A stretch of DNA of 64,000 nt from IMG/VR virus record IMGVR_UViG_3300026292_000623, positions 1 to 64,000 of that record; one strand, given 5' to 3'. Position numbers and translations under genes: made by a program. This DNA is from a virus. Below, in pieces: positions 41,951-50,055 of this stretch. The notes under the pieces are model-generated. The model was given only the letters and a program-made list of their open reading frames with translations. It made no database searches and was not told where the DNA came from. Numbering within the stretch: the stretch's first letter is position 1; each line of letters starts with the position of its first letter.

Positions 41951-42352
41951 CTATCCTTTAGTTACAGGGTTAAAAGTCATTGTTGCACCATTCTCGTTAT
42001 CTTCTGCAACACTTATTGTTATTGATCTATTTGGATACCTATTATGAATTTGATTAGCTAACTCTTCACCAATCATTTCACAACTTCTATGATTAAGTTC
42101 TAGGACTCCATCTTTAGCATATAATGATTCTAGCCATCTTTTAAATTGAATAAATTCAATATCTCTGTCATCGTGGAATACATCAATTGCTACTCTAAAG
42201 TGAAAAATATGTCTGTGTGCATATCCTAAGAAACTCACATCATATTCATCACCTGTTGCAAGAGCTGGGTCATCTTTTGCCGCAGGGTACAAATGTACTC
42301 CTTCTTTTTGAAATGTTACCCAAATTTGCCTTGTCGTCACATCTAGTGCCAT
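41951..42352 (-). CDS. queD: QueD/6-pyruvoyl-tetrahydropterin synthase-like
   Basis: A 133-residue T-fold protein. FQKEGVHLYPAA and YAHRHIFHFRVAI supply the three zinc histidines, EFIQFKRWLESL matches the DFGDLK helix, and SVAEDNENGATM matches the C-terminal Glu region of PTPS/QueD enzymes. It would convert dihydroneopterin triphosphate to 6-carboxytetrahydropterin, linking FolE and QueE. The catalytic Cys typical of QueD is not obvious, so the call is moderate. It lies in the deazaguanine block ahead of dpdA. Confidence 0.65.
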   Translation of the reverse strand: MALDVTTRQIWVTFQKEGVHLYPAAKDDPALATGDEYDVSFLGYAHRHIFHFRVAIDVFHDDRDIEFIQFKRWLESLYAKDGVLELNHRSCEMIGEELANQIHNRYPNRSITISVAEDNENGATMTFNPVTKG

Positions 42353-42353
42353 A

Positions 42354-42551
42354 TTATTCTTTCTCTTCTCTATCTGCCTTCATTAATTTTAGCATTTCCC
42401 AAAGTTTCCAGTCAATTGCTTCTAGATACTTCATTAATTGCTTTTTGTAAACATCATCTGCTACAGCCTCATCAACTGGTGCGTCTGGATTTACAACTCC
42501 TGGTTCAGTAGCCTTAGCTTCTTCATCCATTAAACGTATTTTTTTAGTCAT
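42354..42551 (-). CDS. Small conserved phage-type protein
   Basis: A 65-residue acidic protein starting MTKKIRLMDEEA and ending with a helical WKLWEMLKLMKADREEKE segment. It matches a short protein I associate with T4-like cyanophages near que genes. Function is unknown. Separated by 1 nt from the QueD-like gene. Confidence 0.6.
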   Translation of the reverse strand: MTKKIRLMDEEAKATEPGVVNPDAPVDEAVADDVYKKQLMKYLEAIDWKLWEMLKLMKADREEKE

Positions 42552-42561
42552 TTAGATTCTC

Positions 42562-43101
42562 CTATTCGATTATCTTATCTGATTTATATTGATCCCATTG
42601 TGTGAATCTATCGCGATCCATCAAATCATGAACTCTATGAGTCCATACTCCTTTGTTGGTTGCATTAAAATCTGTGTCATCAATTTTAATACAAGCATTA
42701 TATCCCAACTGTTCAATGTCTGGAACCTTAACACTAATCATTGGTATAAAATTATTATATTTTGTGTAACCTGCTTCTTGTATCCATTCTAAGTATTCAT
42801 GTTCAAAGTCTAATGTTACAAGTAATCCTTCTTCACATAGTGTCTTAACTAGATTATCCCAACCTTCTTCTTGTTGCTTTAATATCTCATCATTATCTGA
42901 TAAATCAAAACTTTGATTTGCTCCTAGATAAACGTGTTCAACATTGTTTTTCATTGCAAGTTCTATTACTTCTTCTGGATCTTGCATACCTACAACAAAC
43001 AAAGTTTCTTTACCAAATGCAGGTGTATGTTCTATTTCAACACCCTTAAAGAATGTTATACCGTCAATTGGTTTTGAACTTGTTGAGTAATCTCTTTTCA
43101 T
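42562..43101 (-). CDS. Conserved phage protein in deazaguanine block
   Basis: A 179-residue protein. LFVVGMQDPEEVIELAMKN, VEHVYLGANQSF and LVTLDFEHEYLEWIQEAGY show an alternating beta/alpha (TIM-barrel-like) pattern, and FIPMISVKVP, IKIDDTDFNATN near the end. I recall the same gene next to queD-like genes in cyanophages. It may assist deazaguanine chemistry, but no active site is identified. Confidence 0.6.
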   Translation of the reverse strand: MKRDYSTSSKPIDGITFFKGVEIEHTPAFGKETLFVVGMQDPEEVIELAMKNNVEHVYLGANQSFDLSDNDEILKQQEEGWDNLVKTLCEEGLLVTLDFEHEYLEWIQEAGYTKYNNFIPMISVKVPDIEQLGYNACIKIDDTDFNATNKGVWTHRVHDLMDRDRFTQWDQYKSDKIIE

Positions 43102-43284
43102 TTAATAAGCCTCTGCTAATTGTGTTTCTAATCTTGTGATTTGCATTTTTAAATCAAGTTTTTTATACTTTAATTCTTTTAATACTTCTTCACTAGCATA
43201 CTGATTATATAACGTATTAATTTCTTTGTCAAGCATTCTGTGTTTTTTCTTTAATGTATTTAGATATGTTGCTTTATCAGCCAT
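43102..43284 (-). CDS. Small coiled-coil protein
   Basis: A 60-residue protein, almost entirely helical with a heptad pattern (LNTLKKKHRMLDKEINTLY; KYKKLDLKMQITRLETQL). Probably a coiled coil. Its start overlaps the dpdA stop by 8 nt. It may be a partner of DpdA, but function is unknown. Confidence 0.58.
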   Translation of the reverse strand: MADKATYLNTLKKKHRMLDKEINTLYNQYASEEVLKELKYKKLDLKMQITRLETQLAEAY

Positions 43285-44785
43285 TTGTTTCCTCCAAGTT
43301 ACTTAAGAAGTCTTCTGCGGCCTCTACTTGTTCGCTAGTATACTCGCCGTCATCAACGTCTTGTATATCATCACCAGAATCAAATAAACTATCAAATGCA
43401 CTCTGTGAAGTTTTGATAGACTTCATTCCACTGAAATGAGTAAGCATTGATTCTGCTTCTTCTAACATCTGCATTGGCTTTTCACTCTTAAACAATTTAT
43501 TAATGAACTCCGTAACATAAATTACATCTCTAGGAACCCATAAATCAAATTCTTCTTGTTTAGGTTTTACTTTACGCCATTCTAAATGACTTGGCTTATA
43601 TCTTGTACAAGCAATATCTGCCAATGTATTTGCTCTTTGCACACTCTCAATATGTTGGTATACATTGTGTGCCATTAATAAGAAGTATGAGAAACTATCC
43701 CAACTTGTCTTACCTTCTTTACCAATTTTGTTTAACATACCTGGGCCCATATAACATAAGTCACCCATTGTCATACGTTCTCCAATAGGACTATTGAATG
43801 GGAAAGGTATATTGCTATGTTGAAATTTCTTATCGTCAACTGCTTGTTCCATTACATAACTAAACTTATCGTTACGATGAACGTGTTGACTATATGCTTG
43901 TCCTTTGGCTGTAGTAATAAAAGGACTAGCGGCATCATACGTAACCATCATATTAGGATTAATAGTTTCTCTAATGTTACGTTGTATTGCCGTAAAGATA
44001 CAAGACCAATTAAGTTTACTTGTACCCAAATAGTGAATTAAATCTCTGCCTGGATCTAATAATTTCTCATCTCGCATTACAATAAGTCTACGTAGAGCAA
44101 GATGCAACTGCTTCATATTATAACCTGCCATTGCCCAACCTTCAAATGGATAATGCTTAACTGCACTAAACCAATCATCAGCTTGTTGCTCATTGTTACC
44201 TTGTAACACATTTAAGAATTTAGTTTTACCTTGTCTATGTTTAACAAAGTAATCATTATTATGAATAGTATAATCTAAACAATCAACCCAGTCTTTTAAT
44301 CCTGTTTTAGCATTCAATGGTGGAGCCGCCGCTAGTGTAGGAACATCTAACACCATACTATAATCGGCTGTATGCTCTAACCAATTTAAAATTGTTTTAC
44401 GTAAATCATCATCAGTTTTAAAATTAGGCCAATCACATTTAATTACACCTGTTGCAATTTGAAATCCACCACTGTCTCCAAGTATGAAACTATGCTCTCT
44501 ATCTCTTTTTTGAATCATAGGTTCTTGCTCATCACTCTTTGCTGGATCTCGAGTGGCGTGACCTGCAGAGTATAAACCCCACTTGTAACTATAATAAGTA
44601 TCTTTTGGTTTTAGGAAATCAAAGCCATCTATGCCAAACTCAAAGCCCTTGGGCATTCTTTCTGGTTTAACAAAGTCAGGCCTTTTCTGTGCTTGTCTAA
44701 TGAATTTAGAATAAAAACTACTAATGCTCGGCAAGAATACTGAGTAGTCTTTATTACTTTCTGTAAGATTTTTGTTACTTGCCAT
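43277..44785 (-). CDS. dpdA: DpdA-type DNA 7-deazaguanine transglycosylase
   Basis: A 502-residue paralogue of tRNA-guanine transglycosylases. The TGT-like core shows ILGDSGGFQIATG (nucleophile/base-binding region), YSMVLDVPTLA (Asp motif), FLNVLQGNNEQQ and GWAMAGYNMKQLHL (substrate loop). DpdA enzymes exchange guanine in DNA for preQ0 or a derivative, protecting phage DNA against host restriction. The C-terminal 100 residues are acidic. It lies directly downstream of the clamp gene, and shares the block with the QueD-like gene. The DNA rather than tRNA substrate is inferred from length and phage context. Confidence 0.82.
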   Translation of the reverse strand: MASNKNLTESNKDYSVFLPSISSFYSKFIRQAQKRPDFVKPERMPKGFEFGIDGFDFLKPKDTYYSYKWGLYSAGHATRDPAKSDEQEPMIQKRDREHSFILGDSGGFQIATGVIKCDWPNFKTDDDLRKTILNWLEHTADYSMVLDVPTLAAAPPLNAKTGLKDWVDCLDYTIHNNDYFVKHRQGKTKFLNVLQGNNEQQADDWFSAVKHYPFEGWAMAGYNMKQLHLALRRLIVMRDEKLLDPGRDLIHYLGTSKLNWSCIFTAIQRNIRETINPNMMVTYDAASPFITTAKGQAYSQHVHRNDKFSYVMEQAVDDKKFQHSNIPFPFNSPIGERMTMGDLCYMGPGMLNKIGKEGKTSWDSFSYFLLMAHNVYQHIESVQRANTLADIACTRYKPSHLEWRKVKPKQEEFDLWVPRDVIYVTEFINKLFKSEKPMQMLEEAESMLTHFSGMKSIKTSQSAFDSLFDSGDDIQDVDDGEYTSEQVEAAEDFLSNLEETNG

Positions 44786-44812
44786 TTACTATCCTTTTAA
44801 GTAAGGTTAAAA

Positions 44813-45565
44813 TTATACAGTTAATGCTGGTAAGATGTAGTCGTATTTGCCTAATCCTGAATCAACTGAAATCATTAATGCACCTTTTTTACTGATGTTC
44901 ATTACACAAGTTCCGCTCATACCTAGTCTTAAAATTGCTAACACTTGGTTTAATGGCCATGCATAACCTTCTTTTATTTCTCCATTTACATTGTTTGCAA
45001 ATGTACGTTTACCTGTAAAAGATCCATCAGCGGCACCTACTGTAAGAATTAAATCACCATTATCTGTTTTAACAGTAAAGTTAGGTTCAATTCCACCATA
45101 GATTCCTGCAACTGCTTGAAGCTCACTTACTTTAGCTTTAGTAGGTGCAAAACTTACATCCCACTCAACGCCTTTGAACTTAACAGTTTGTAAGGTCTGT
45201 TCAATAATTTCTTTACTCATAAATCTGTATTGATCCGTATTGCCTTCTTTGTCTTTAAACAATAAATGATCTGGAACTGTTGCTCCATTACGTTCACGAG
45301 TTACTACATCAACTGTAGCATCATCTGTTTGATAGTTAGGTAGTCCTGTAACACCAGATAAAAATCCAAGGTTTCCAAGACCAAATTCGCCGTTAAATTG
45401 TTCAACTGTATTATGCATTTTTGCTTGTAAGATTACTGTACGATCAGCATCCATTGCATCTAATTCAGTAGACTCATCTGTGCCTGTTACTTTCACTGAA
45501 GTAATAAAGCCTAGTCCGGCTGTGTGCTTAACAATGTCTTGCACTATATCACGAGTTTGACTCAT
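44813..45565 (-). CDS. T4-like DNA sliding clamp (gp45)
   Basis: A 250-residue processivity clamp of the T4 gp45/PCNA type. It starts TRDIVQDIVKHTAGLGFI, contains VEQFNGEFGLGNLGFLSGVTGL and ends with GLGKYDYILPAL, all typical of phage clamps in marine T4-like viruses. Three such subunits would ring DNA and tether the polymerase, and in T4 the clamp also activates late promoters via gp33/gp55. The presence of T4-late-like promoters in this window fits. Strong AGGAG ribosome site and an upstream sigma70-like promoter. Confidence 0.88.
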   Translation of the reverse strand: MSQTRDIVQDIVKHTAGLGFITSVKVTGTDESTELDAMDADRTVILQAKMHNTVEQFNGEFGLGNLGFLSGVTGLPNYQTDDATVDVVTRERNGATVPDHLLFKDKEGNTDQYRFMSKEIIEQTLQTVKFKGVEWDVSFAPTKAKVSELQAVAGIYGGIEPNFTVKTDNGDLILTVGAADGSFTGKRTFANNVNGEIKEGYAWPLNQVLAILRLGMSGTCVMNISKKGALMISVDSGLGKYDYILPALTV

Positions 45566-45598
45566 TTAGTTTCTCCTGTTTGAGTTATTAATATAAAC

Positions 45599-45627
45599 AT
45601 ATTACAATAGTATTTAGAAAATGTCAA
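45599..45627 (-). promoter_or_regulatory. Sigma70-like promoter for clamp gene
   Basis: Perfect TTGACA (45627-45622), a 17-bp spacer and TAATAT (45604-45599) on the minus strand. The -10 box matches only four of six consensus positions, so this is weaker than the other promoters of the set. Confidence 0.6.
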
Positions 45628-45646
45628 CAAAAACATTGACTTATAC

Positions 45647-46186
45647 CTATTTTAATTTAAGTTTTAGTTTACCAATAGATTGTTGAACACATAATGCCTG
45701 TACTTTACAATCTTCTAAAGCATTATGGGCATCAAAGTCTATTTCTTTTCTTGGATCATTTGGCATAATACTGAATAGTGTTCTACTATCTCTTATTTTC
45801 CAAAATGCCCAAGGTATATGATGTTGGTACTGCTTATACATATTTTCTAGTATAACTATATCGAATGCAGGTCCTTGGCACCATATAACATCAGCACCAA
45901 CACACCATTTATTTAGATGTTGTAGGACTTCTAGTACCGGAGTTCTTCCTTCGTCACCAAGTGCTTCATCTCTAACACTTTTTTCTTGCCTACTCCACCA
46001 TTCTAGGGTGCTGTCTAATGTTGTTCTTCCTTTTGCTAACTGTTCATCTACATCAAATCGATAGTAGAATTCATTGTGAGTATCACTGATTTCGTTAGGG
46101 TTGAACTTTACCCCTCCTATAGTTAAAACAACACAATCAGGTCCTGTGCCTAATGTTTCTAAATCTATCATTGCGTGTGTTGTCAT
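45647..46186 (-). CDS. DnaQ-like 3'-5' exonuclease
   Basis: A 179-residue DEDD exonuclease. ExoI is HAMIDLETLGT (Asp/Glu), ExoII is WCQGPAFDIVIL (Asp), and ExoIII is FDAHNALEDCKVQA (His-x4-Asp), so all four catalytic acids are present, of the DEDDh type. It resembles phage 3'-5' exonucleases of the T4 DexA / DUF5051 type that degrade host DNA or process ends. The gene overlaps the upstream gene by 1 nt and lies upstream of the clamp. Confidence 0.85.
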   Translation of the reverse strand: MTTHAMIDLETLGTGPDCVVLTIGGVKFNPNEISDTHNEFYYRFDVDEQLAKGRTTLDSTLEWWSRQEKSVRDEALGDEGRTPVLEVLQHLNKWCVGADVIWCQGPAFDIVILENMYKQYQHHIPWAFWKIRDSRTLFSIMPNDPRKEIDFDAHNALEDCKVQALCVQQSIGKLKLKLK

Positions 46187-46641
46187 TACCAGTTATCCTC
46201 ACTCCATTGTATACCTTTAATTTTTTGTACACAATTATTAAGTTCTTCTTTTGTAGAAGATTCGATAGCACCAACTAACCATTGCATTGCAAATGGTTTT
46301 GTTTTACTTCTTTTATTATCAATTAAATACTGCTTCACTTCTTCTTCGTTAATATTGTTATTGTAAATATACCTTGCAATTTGATAATAGGTATCTTCTA
46401 CCCAATGAGTATTTTTAATATTTCTAGTAATTGTAGCATTGTTGGTAATATCTGTCAATACAAACTTATCTGTATATAATGAGTGAAAATTTAAACTACG
46501 TGGAAAAGGTATTTCAAATTTCCAACATTGTCTTGATAAGCGGGTCGCATAAAATGATACTAACTGATAATCGTAAAAATTATTCCATAATTTATAGTCA
46601 TTATCTAGTTCTTGTTCATCTAGTTTAATATCTTGTATCAT
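46186..46641 (-). CDS. Hypothetical protein
   Basis: A 151-residue protein with many aromatic residues (YKLWNNFYDYQLVSFYATRLS; PRSLNFHSLYTDKFVLT) and a helical C-terminus (PFAMQWLVGAIESSTKEELN). No family recognised. It has its own sigma70-type promoter and leads into the exonuclease gene with a 1-nt overlap, so it is probably an early gene linked to DNA metabolism. Confidence 0.52.
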   Translation of the reverse strand: MIQDIKLDEQELDNDYKLWNNFYDYQLVSFYATRLSRQCWKFEIPFPRSLNFHSLYTDKFVLTDITNNATITRNIKNTHWVEDTYYQIARYIYNNNINEEEVKQYLIDNKRSKTKPFAMQWLVGAIESSTKEELNNCVQKIKGIQWSEDNW

Positions 46642-46676
46642 TTATCATCGCGATTCAAAGTTTCAGTTTAAAGTTT

Positions 46677-46705
46677 ATTGTAGCAGATTAAAGGTTACTT
46701 GTCAA
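46677..46705 (-). promoter_or_regulatory. Sigma70-type promoter
   Basis: TTGACA (46705-46700), a 17-bp spacer and TACAAT (46682-46677) on the minus strand, starting in the 3' end of the radical SAM gene at 46688. It drives the gene starting at 46641 and the exonuclease. Confidence 0.78.
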
Positions 46706-47830
46706 GTCTTTTTGTATTGATTTATAGAAGTCGGTAAACTCTGGAAATGCTTTTTCAAATGAGTTACCATGATAGTTATCATGTCTATTGATAATATTTT
46801 TTCTGCTCCACAAGTCTGGTTGTGTTGGTTTTATATTTTTAAATGCCATTTGTATATTTGGGTAATCTTTCCAATGTTCAACTAGTTTATCTAAATGCTC
46901 TTGTGGTAAACAATCAATGCTTAAATCATATGGGTTGGTAACAAAATTATGCCTCACTTTATCAACATATTTAGATAGGTTATCAAAAACATACCTGGCC
47001 GCATATGAGTTTGGCCAACCTATGGCTGTTCTTATTGTTGTGTGTATTGATTCTGGATCAGTTTGTTTAAATTTATGAAACTCTTTTAGATTATTAAAAA
47101 CTGTATTCCACGTACCTTTATGTCTCCAATAGTTATGTTGATCTTCTATACAATCTATACTGATTGCCAAGTCAACGTCAGCAAATCCACTTACAGTTTC
47201 AAAAACATCATAGCCATGTCTTTTTAATATACTGCCATTGGTTGATATACTTATACTAGTTTCTTTTTCTCTGCCTAGCTCTTTAATCTTATTACATATC
47301 TCATAAAAAGATTTGGTCATTAATGGTTCACCTCCTGCAAACGATACGTGTTCTACAGTATGTAAATTATCTAAACATTGTTTTAATTCGTGTACGTTAT
47401 TAAGTACTCCTGTCTTTCCAAGTTGACCTTCAATTTTGGCGTGTGTACTGCTCAAATAACTGCCACACATTTTACAACTAAAATTACATAGATTACTTTC
47501 TCTATAATCTAAATACCTTAGTACAAACTTATCCGGTTGCCATGGGCGGTGTTCATTTAAATATTTTTCATTGAATTCTTGTCTTAATGATTTAGTTCCT
47601 TTTTGCTCTTGCGATACACAATTAGTACACATAGATGGAAGTATATCAGAATCTAACATAATCTTTTTGAACTTTTCCATTTCTGGATGTGTGAAACGTT
47701 CTTCAAAAGACATATGTCTTTTTTCTTTATTGGGAATTAATATTTTATTTGCTTCGCAACATACTTGTACACCTCCATTAGTATGATCATATGTTGTTAT
47801 CCACGGTGCTATACAAGACGGCTTTTTCAT
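46688..47830 (-). CDS. Twitch-domain radical SAM enzyme 4
   Basis: A 380-residue protein with the same 'auxiliary domain first' layout as the enzymes at 7280-11796: SCIAPW (Cys6), VQVCC (Cys24, 25), MCTNC (Cys68, 71), then the radical SAM motif CNFSCKMC (Cys115, 119, 122) and SFAGGEPLMTKS. It is the most compact of the four. The ATG overlaps the next radical SAM gene's stop by 1 nt, so two radical SAM enzymes of different type are produced together. Confidence 0.87.
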   Translation of the reverse strand: MKKPSCIAPWITTYDHTNGGVQVCCEANKILIPNKEKRHMSFEERFTHPEMEKFKKIMLDSDILPSMCTNCVSQEQKGTKSLRQEFNEKYLNEHRPWQPDKFVLRYLDYRESNLCNFSCKMCGSYLSSTHAKIEGQLGKTGVLNNVHELKQCLDNLHTVEHVSFAGGEPLMTKSFYEICNKIKELGREKETSISISTNGSILKRHGYDVFETVSGFADVDLAISIDCIEDQHNYWRHKGTWNTVFNNLKEFHKFKQTDPESIHTTIRTAIGWPNSYAARYVFDNLSKYVDKVRHNFVTNPYDLSIDCLPQEHLDKLVEHWKDYPNIQMAFKNIKPTQPDLWSRKNIINRHDNYHGNSFEKAFPEFTDFYKSIQKDLTSNL

Positions 47831-48924
47831 TATTTAAATTGTTCAGCAAATGGATCGAACTCTGTTCCACATTTCATTGAACATACGCCTAGCTTTCCAT
47901 TTTTGATACTATCTAATTTCCAACTACGTTGTATATCCTGCATGATACCACTTGCGAATACTCCTTCTATTCCGTGTAACTTTGCATTTATCCCATCTTT
48001 ACCACCAGCTCTATCAATAAAGTCCCATATCTGTTCTACTTTAGGATCTTCGTGCCACCACTTATACATTCTACCTGCTGTCCAACAACAAGGCATTATT
48101 AATCCTTCTGCGGTTACAAATATACTATTCTTTTCACCGTTAGCTACTTTACATTTTATTTTAGCTTGGTTGTAATAATTCATCATACCACCATAACTTT
48201 TCTCTATCTCTTTTTGTTTTAATAAAGCAAGGTTTTGGTGTTCTTTCTTTTGTGGTTTTGCTAGTACGGTTGTCTGCTCCCCTTTTCTATTACGTGCTTG
48301 ATGTATCTCTTTTGGCTGACTTGATTGAGTAATAAAACGCCCTGTCTTCTTTTTCATAAACTTCTCAACGCCCCACTCTTTGGCTAACTGTTCAGCTCTA
48401 TCTACATCTTTTTCACTATGTTCAAATATTAAATAATCCCATCTTGCTCTTCCACCTGCATTAATAAATGCTTTCATATTACGTTCAACGTGTTCCCACT
48501 TAACACCTTGTCTATATAAATGATTAGTTTCTTCTAGTCCATCTACACTAAAGATTACACAACCTTTTTTGCCTATAACTTTAGCTACTTCTGCCCACCA
48601 TTCAGGTTTCTTTGCACCTGCATTAGTGTTCATACTTAACCACATATTAGGATTACAATCACGAAACCATTGAAATATTTCTAATGTATCTCTGGCACTA
48701 ATAGGATCACCCAAGTTACCACACATATACATCGTGTGTAATTGAGCTATAAAATCGTGTGGAAATATATCAATACAATGATCTAATGTAAGTTCTGCTT
48801 CTTTACCTTTGATGTGTGGATTTACTTCGCCGCCATTGACATTACGATCACACATAGGGCATGATGCATTGCACCGTTGGGTCACTTCGAGGTGAACTTC
48901 GTTTATGGCATTGTACTTGTACAT
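47830..48924 (-). CDS. Radical SAM enzyme with C-terminal SPASM domain
   Basis: A 364-residue protein. The radical SAM motif CNASCPMC is at residues 18-25, MCGNLGDPISARD is the SAM loop, and the C-terminal SPASM-type auxiliary domain has IKCKVANG, LIMPCCWTAG and a terminal GVCSMKCG. This is the usual order, in contrast to the twitch-first enzymes. A close relative is split over two genes at 54133-55046. Substrate unknown; SPASM proteins often modify peptides, sugars or nucleotides. A late-like box (48941-48948) precedes it. Confidence 0.88.
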   Translation of the reverse strand: MYKYNAINEVHLEVTQRCNASCPMCDRNVNGGEVNPHIKGKEAELTLDHCIDIFPHDFIAQLHTMYMCGNLGDPISARDTLEIFQWFRDCNPNMWLSMNTNAGAKKPEWWAEVAKVIGKKGCVIFSVDGLEETNHLYRQGVKWEHVERNMKAFINAGGRARWDYLIFEHSEKDVDRAEQLAKEWGVEKFMKKKTGRFITQSSQPKEIHQARNRKGEQTTVLAKPQKKEHQNLALLKQKEIEKSYGGMMNYYNQAKIKCKVANGEKNSIFVTAEGLIMPCCWTAGRMYKWWHEDPKVEQIWDFIDRAGGKDGINAKLHGIEGVFASGIMQDIQRSWKLDSIKNGKLGVCSMKCGTEFDPFAEQFK

Positions 48925-48940
48925 AGGATATCTTTCTTAG

Positions 48941-48948
48941 TATTTATT
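48941..48948 (-). promoter_or_regulatory. T4-late-like promoter box
   Basis: AATAAATA on the minus strand, immediately followed by CTAAG, close to the T4 late sequence TATAAATACTATT. It lies between two genes, 17-24 nt upstream of ATG 48924. Confidence 0.42.
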
Positions 48949-49299
48949 TTAAAATAACTGGTCAAATATAAAGTAATCCACTATGAACGTGGCTTCAGCA
49001 CCTATGAATACGGATAAGTAGAATCGGTCAGTTTTCATCCACAACCATTTAATAAAGCCCCAGGCTAATCCAACCCTGGCTGTGTAAACTGCATTGGCAT
49101 ATATCCATTCCATTATTGGAGGGAATTCTTCTGCACCAAACAACATAGAAAATACACCACTATCGTATATAAAACTTATTTGTGCACCAATTAGTACTGC
49201 AATACTATATGGCATAAATTTCATTAAGAACTTAATAATGTGAGCTGTAACTAATAACCTATATCCTACATAAACTACGTTAGCTACTAATAATTCCAT
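48949..49299 (-). CDS. Membrane protein
   Basis: A 116-residue hydrophobic protein with about four predicted membrane segments (VVYVGYRLLVTAHIIKFL; YSIAVLIGAQISFIYD; AVYTARVGLAWGFIKWLW; FYLSVFIGAEATFIVDYF). Two segments share the pattern (V/F)-x-IGA-x-x-(S/T)FI-x-D, suggesting internal duplication. Function unknown. The start overlaps the stop of the next gene upstream by 1 nt. Confidence 0.6.
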   Translation of the reverse strand: MELLVANVVYVGYRLLVTAHIIKFLMKFMPYSIAVLIGAQISFIYDSGVFSMLFGAEEFPPIMEWIYANAVYTARVGLAWGFIKWLWMKTDRFYLSVFIGAEATFIVDYFIFDQLF

Positions 49300-49568
49300 T
49301 AATTATCCAATACAAATTTAACATCTTTTCCAGGACCTACTTCGCTGGGCATACCTCCATATTCGTATACATAATGTTTTATTACTGCTTTATACCACAT
49401 CCAACTATTGTGATGTGCATCTTTATTAAACTTATGAATTGAGTTATTATCTGCAGGCATTACACTTATTGCTCGTGCCGCTTCTTTCTGCAATTCTCTT
49501 GTTTCTAAGGAATCTAAATGTTTATCAAATTCTGCTACGGTAAGTTCCCATACTTCATCGTCTTCCAT
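49299..49568 (-). CDS. Small acidic protein
   Basis: An 89-residue acidic protein with helical N-terminal half (VWELTVAEFDKHLDSLETREL). No family recognised. It is in a run of four overlapping small genes (1-nt overlaps) between a membrane protein and a methyltransferase. Confidence 0.5.
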   Translation of the reverse strand: MEDDEVWELTVAEFDKHLDSLETRELQKEAARAISVMPADNNSIHKFNKDAHHNSWMWYKAVIKHYVYEYGGMPSEVGPGKDVKFVLDN

Positions 49569-49804
49569 TACATTCCTCTTAATCTTTCTATCATTGCTTC
49601 TTTTGGATTGCTAAATCTAAAGGTTAACATCTGTCTACCTTCTTTAGTATAATGTACTTCTTGCAACCAAAAGTCATTGTCTTTACCATATGTAAATCCT
49701 TTATTGGTTAGCAAAGAAGATATATTTGCTACTGCATCCATTGTAGCAAACTGCTCTTTGTGTGTTGTGAAATCATCTGTAAAGTATTTTATGTCTGCTT
49801 TCAT
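49568..49804 (-). CDS. Small protein, paralogue of next gene
   Basis: A 78-residue protein. LLTNKGFTYGKDNDFWLQEV followed by LTFRFSNPKEAMIERLRGM matches the pattern in the neighbouring gene at 49804 (LGAKGLEYGTDFWFHDIV, then IRFGFSDQHEAMLLKLSGV), so the two arose by tandem duplication. The function is unknown. Confidence 0.52.
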   Translation of the reverse strand: MKADIKYFTDDFTTHKEQFATMDAVANISSLLTNKGFTYGKDNDFWLQEVHYTKEGRQMLTFRFSNPKEAMIERLRGM

Positions 49805-50055
49805 TAATGTATACTTGCCGCGATCCCTACACCAGAAAGTTTTAATAACATTGCTTCGTGTTGATCACTAAATCCAAATCTTATTGCTACTTCTTTTAAT
49901 TTTACATCTCTAACTATATCATGAAACCAAAAATCTGTGCCGTACTCTAATCCTTTAGCACCTAGCTCTGCTGATATCTTGCAACAAGCATCTTGTTCTC
50001 CTGTGTGCTCAAGGTCTTCACCAACTACAAATTCTATATATACTACATCATTCAT
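49804..50055 (-). CDS. Small protein, tandem paralogue
   Basis: An 83-residue protein related to the gene just downstream (49568-49804); both keep KG-x-x-YG-x-(D)FW and the EAM-x-x-(R/K)L-x-G C-terminal helix. It has three or four beta strands and one helix by pattern. No function known. Confidence 0.52.
   Translation of the reverse strand: MNDVVYIEFVVGEDLEHTGEQDACCKISAELGAKGLEYGTDFWFHDIVRDVKLKEVAIRFGFSDQHEAMLLKLSGVGIAASIH

Noticed and set aside
42562-43101. Reading this gene as QueC
   Set aside because: It lacks the SGGxDS PP-loop and the zinc cysteines of QueC, so preQ0 synthesis remains incomplete in this window.
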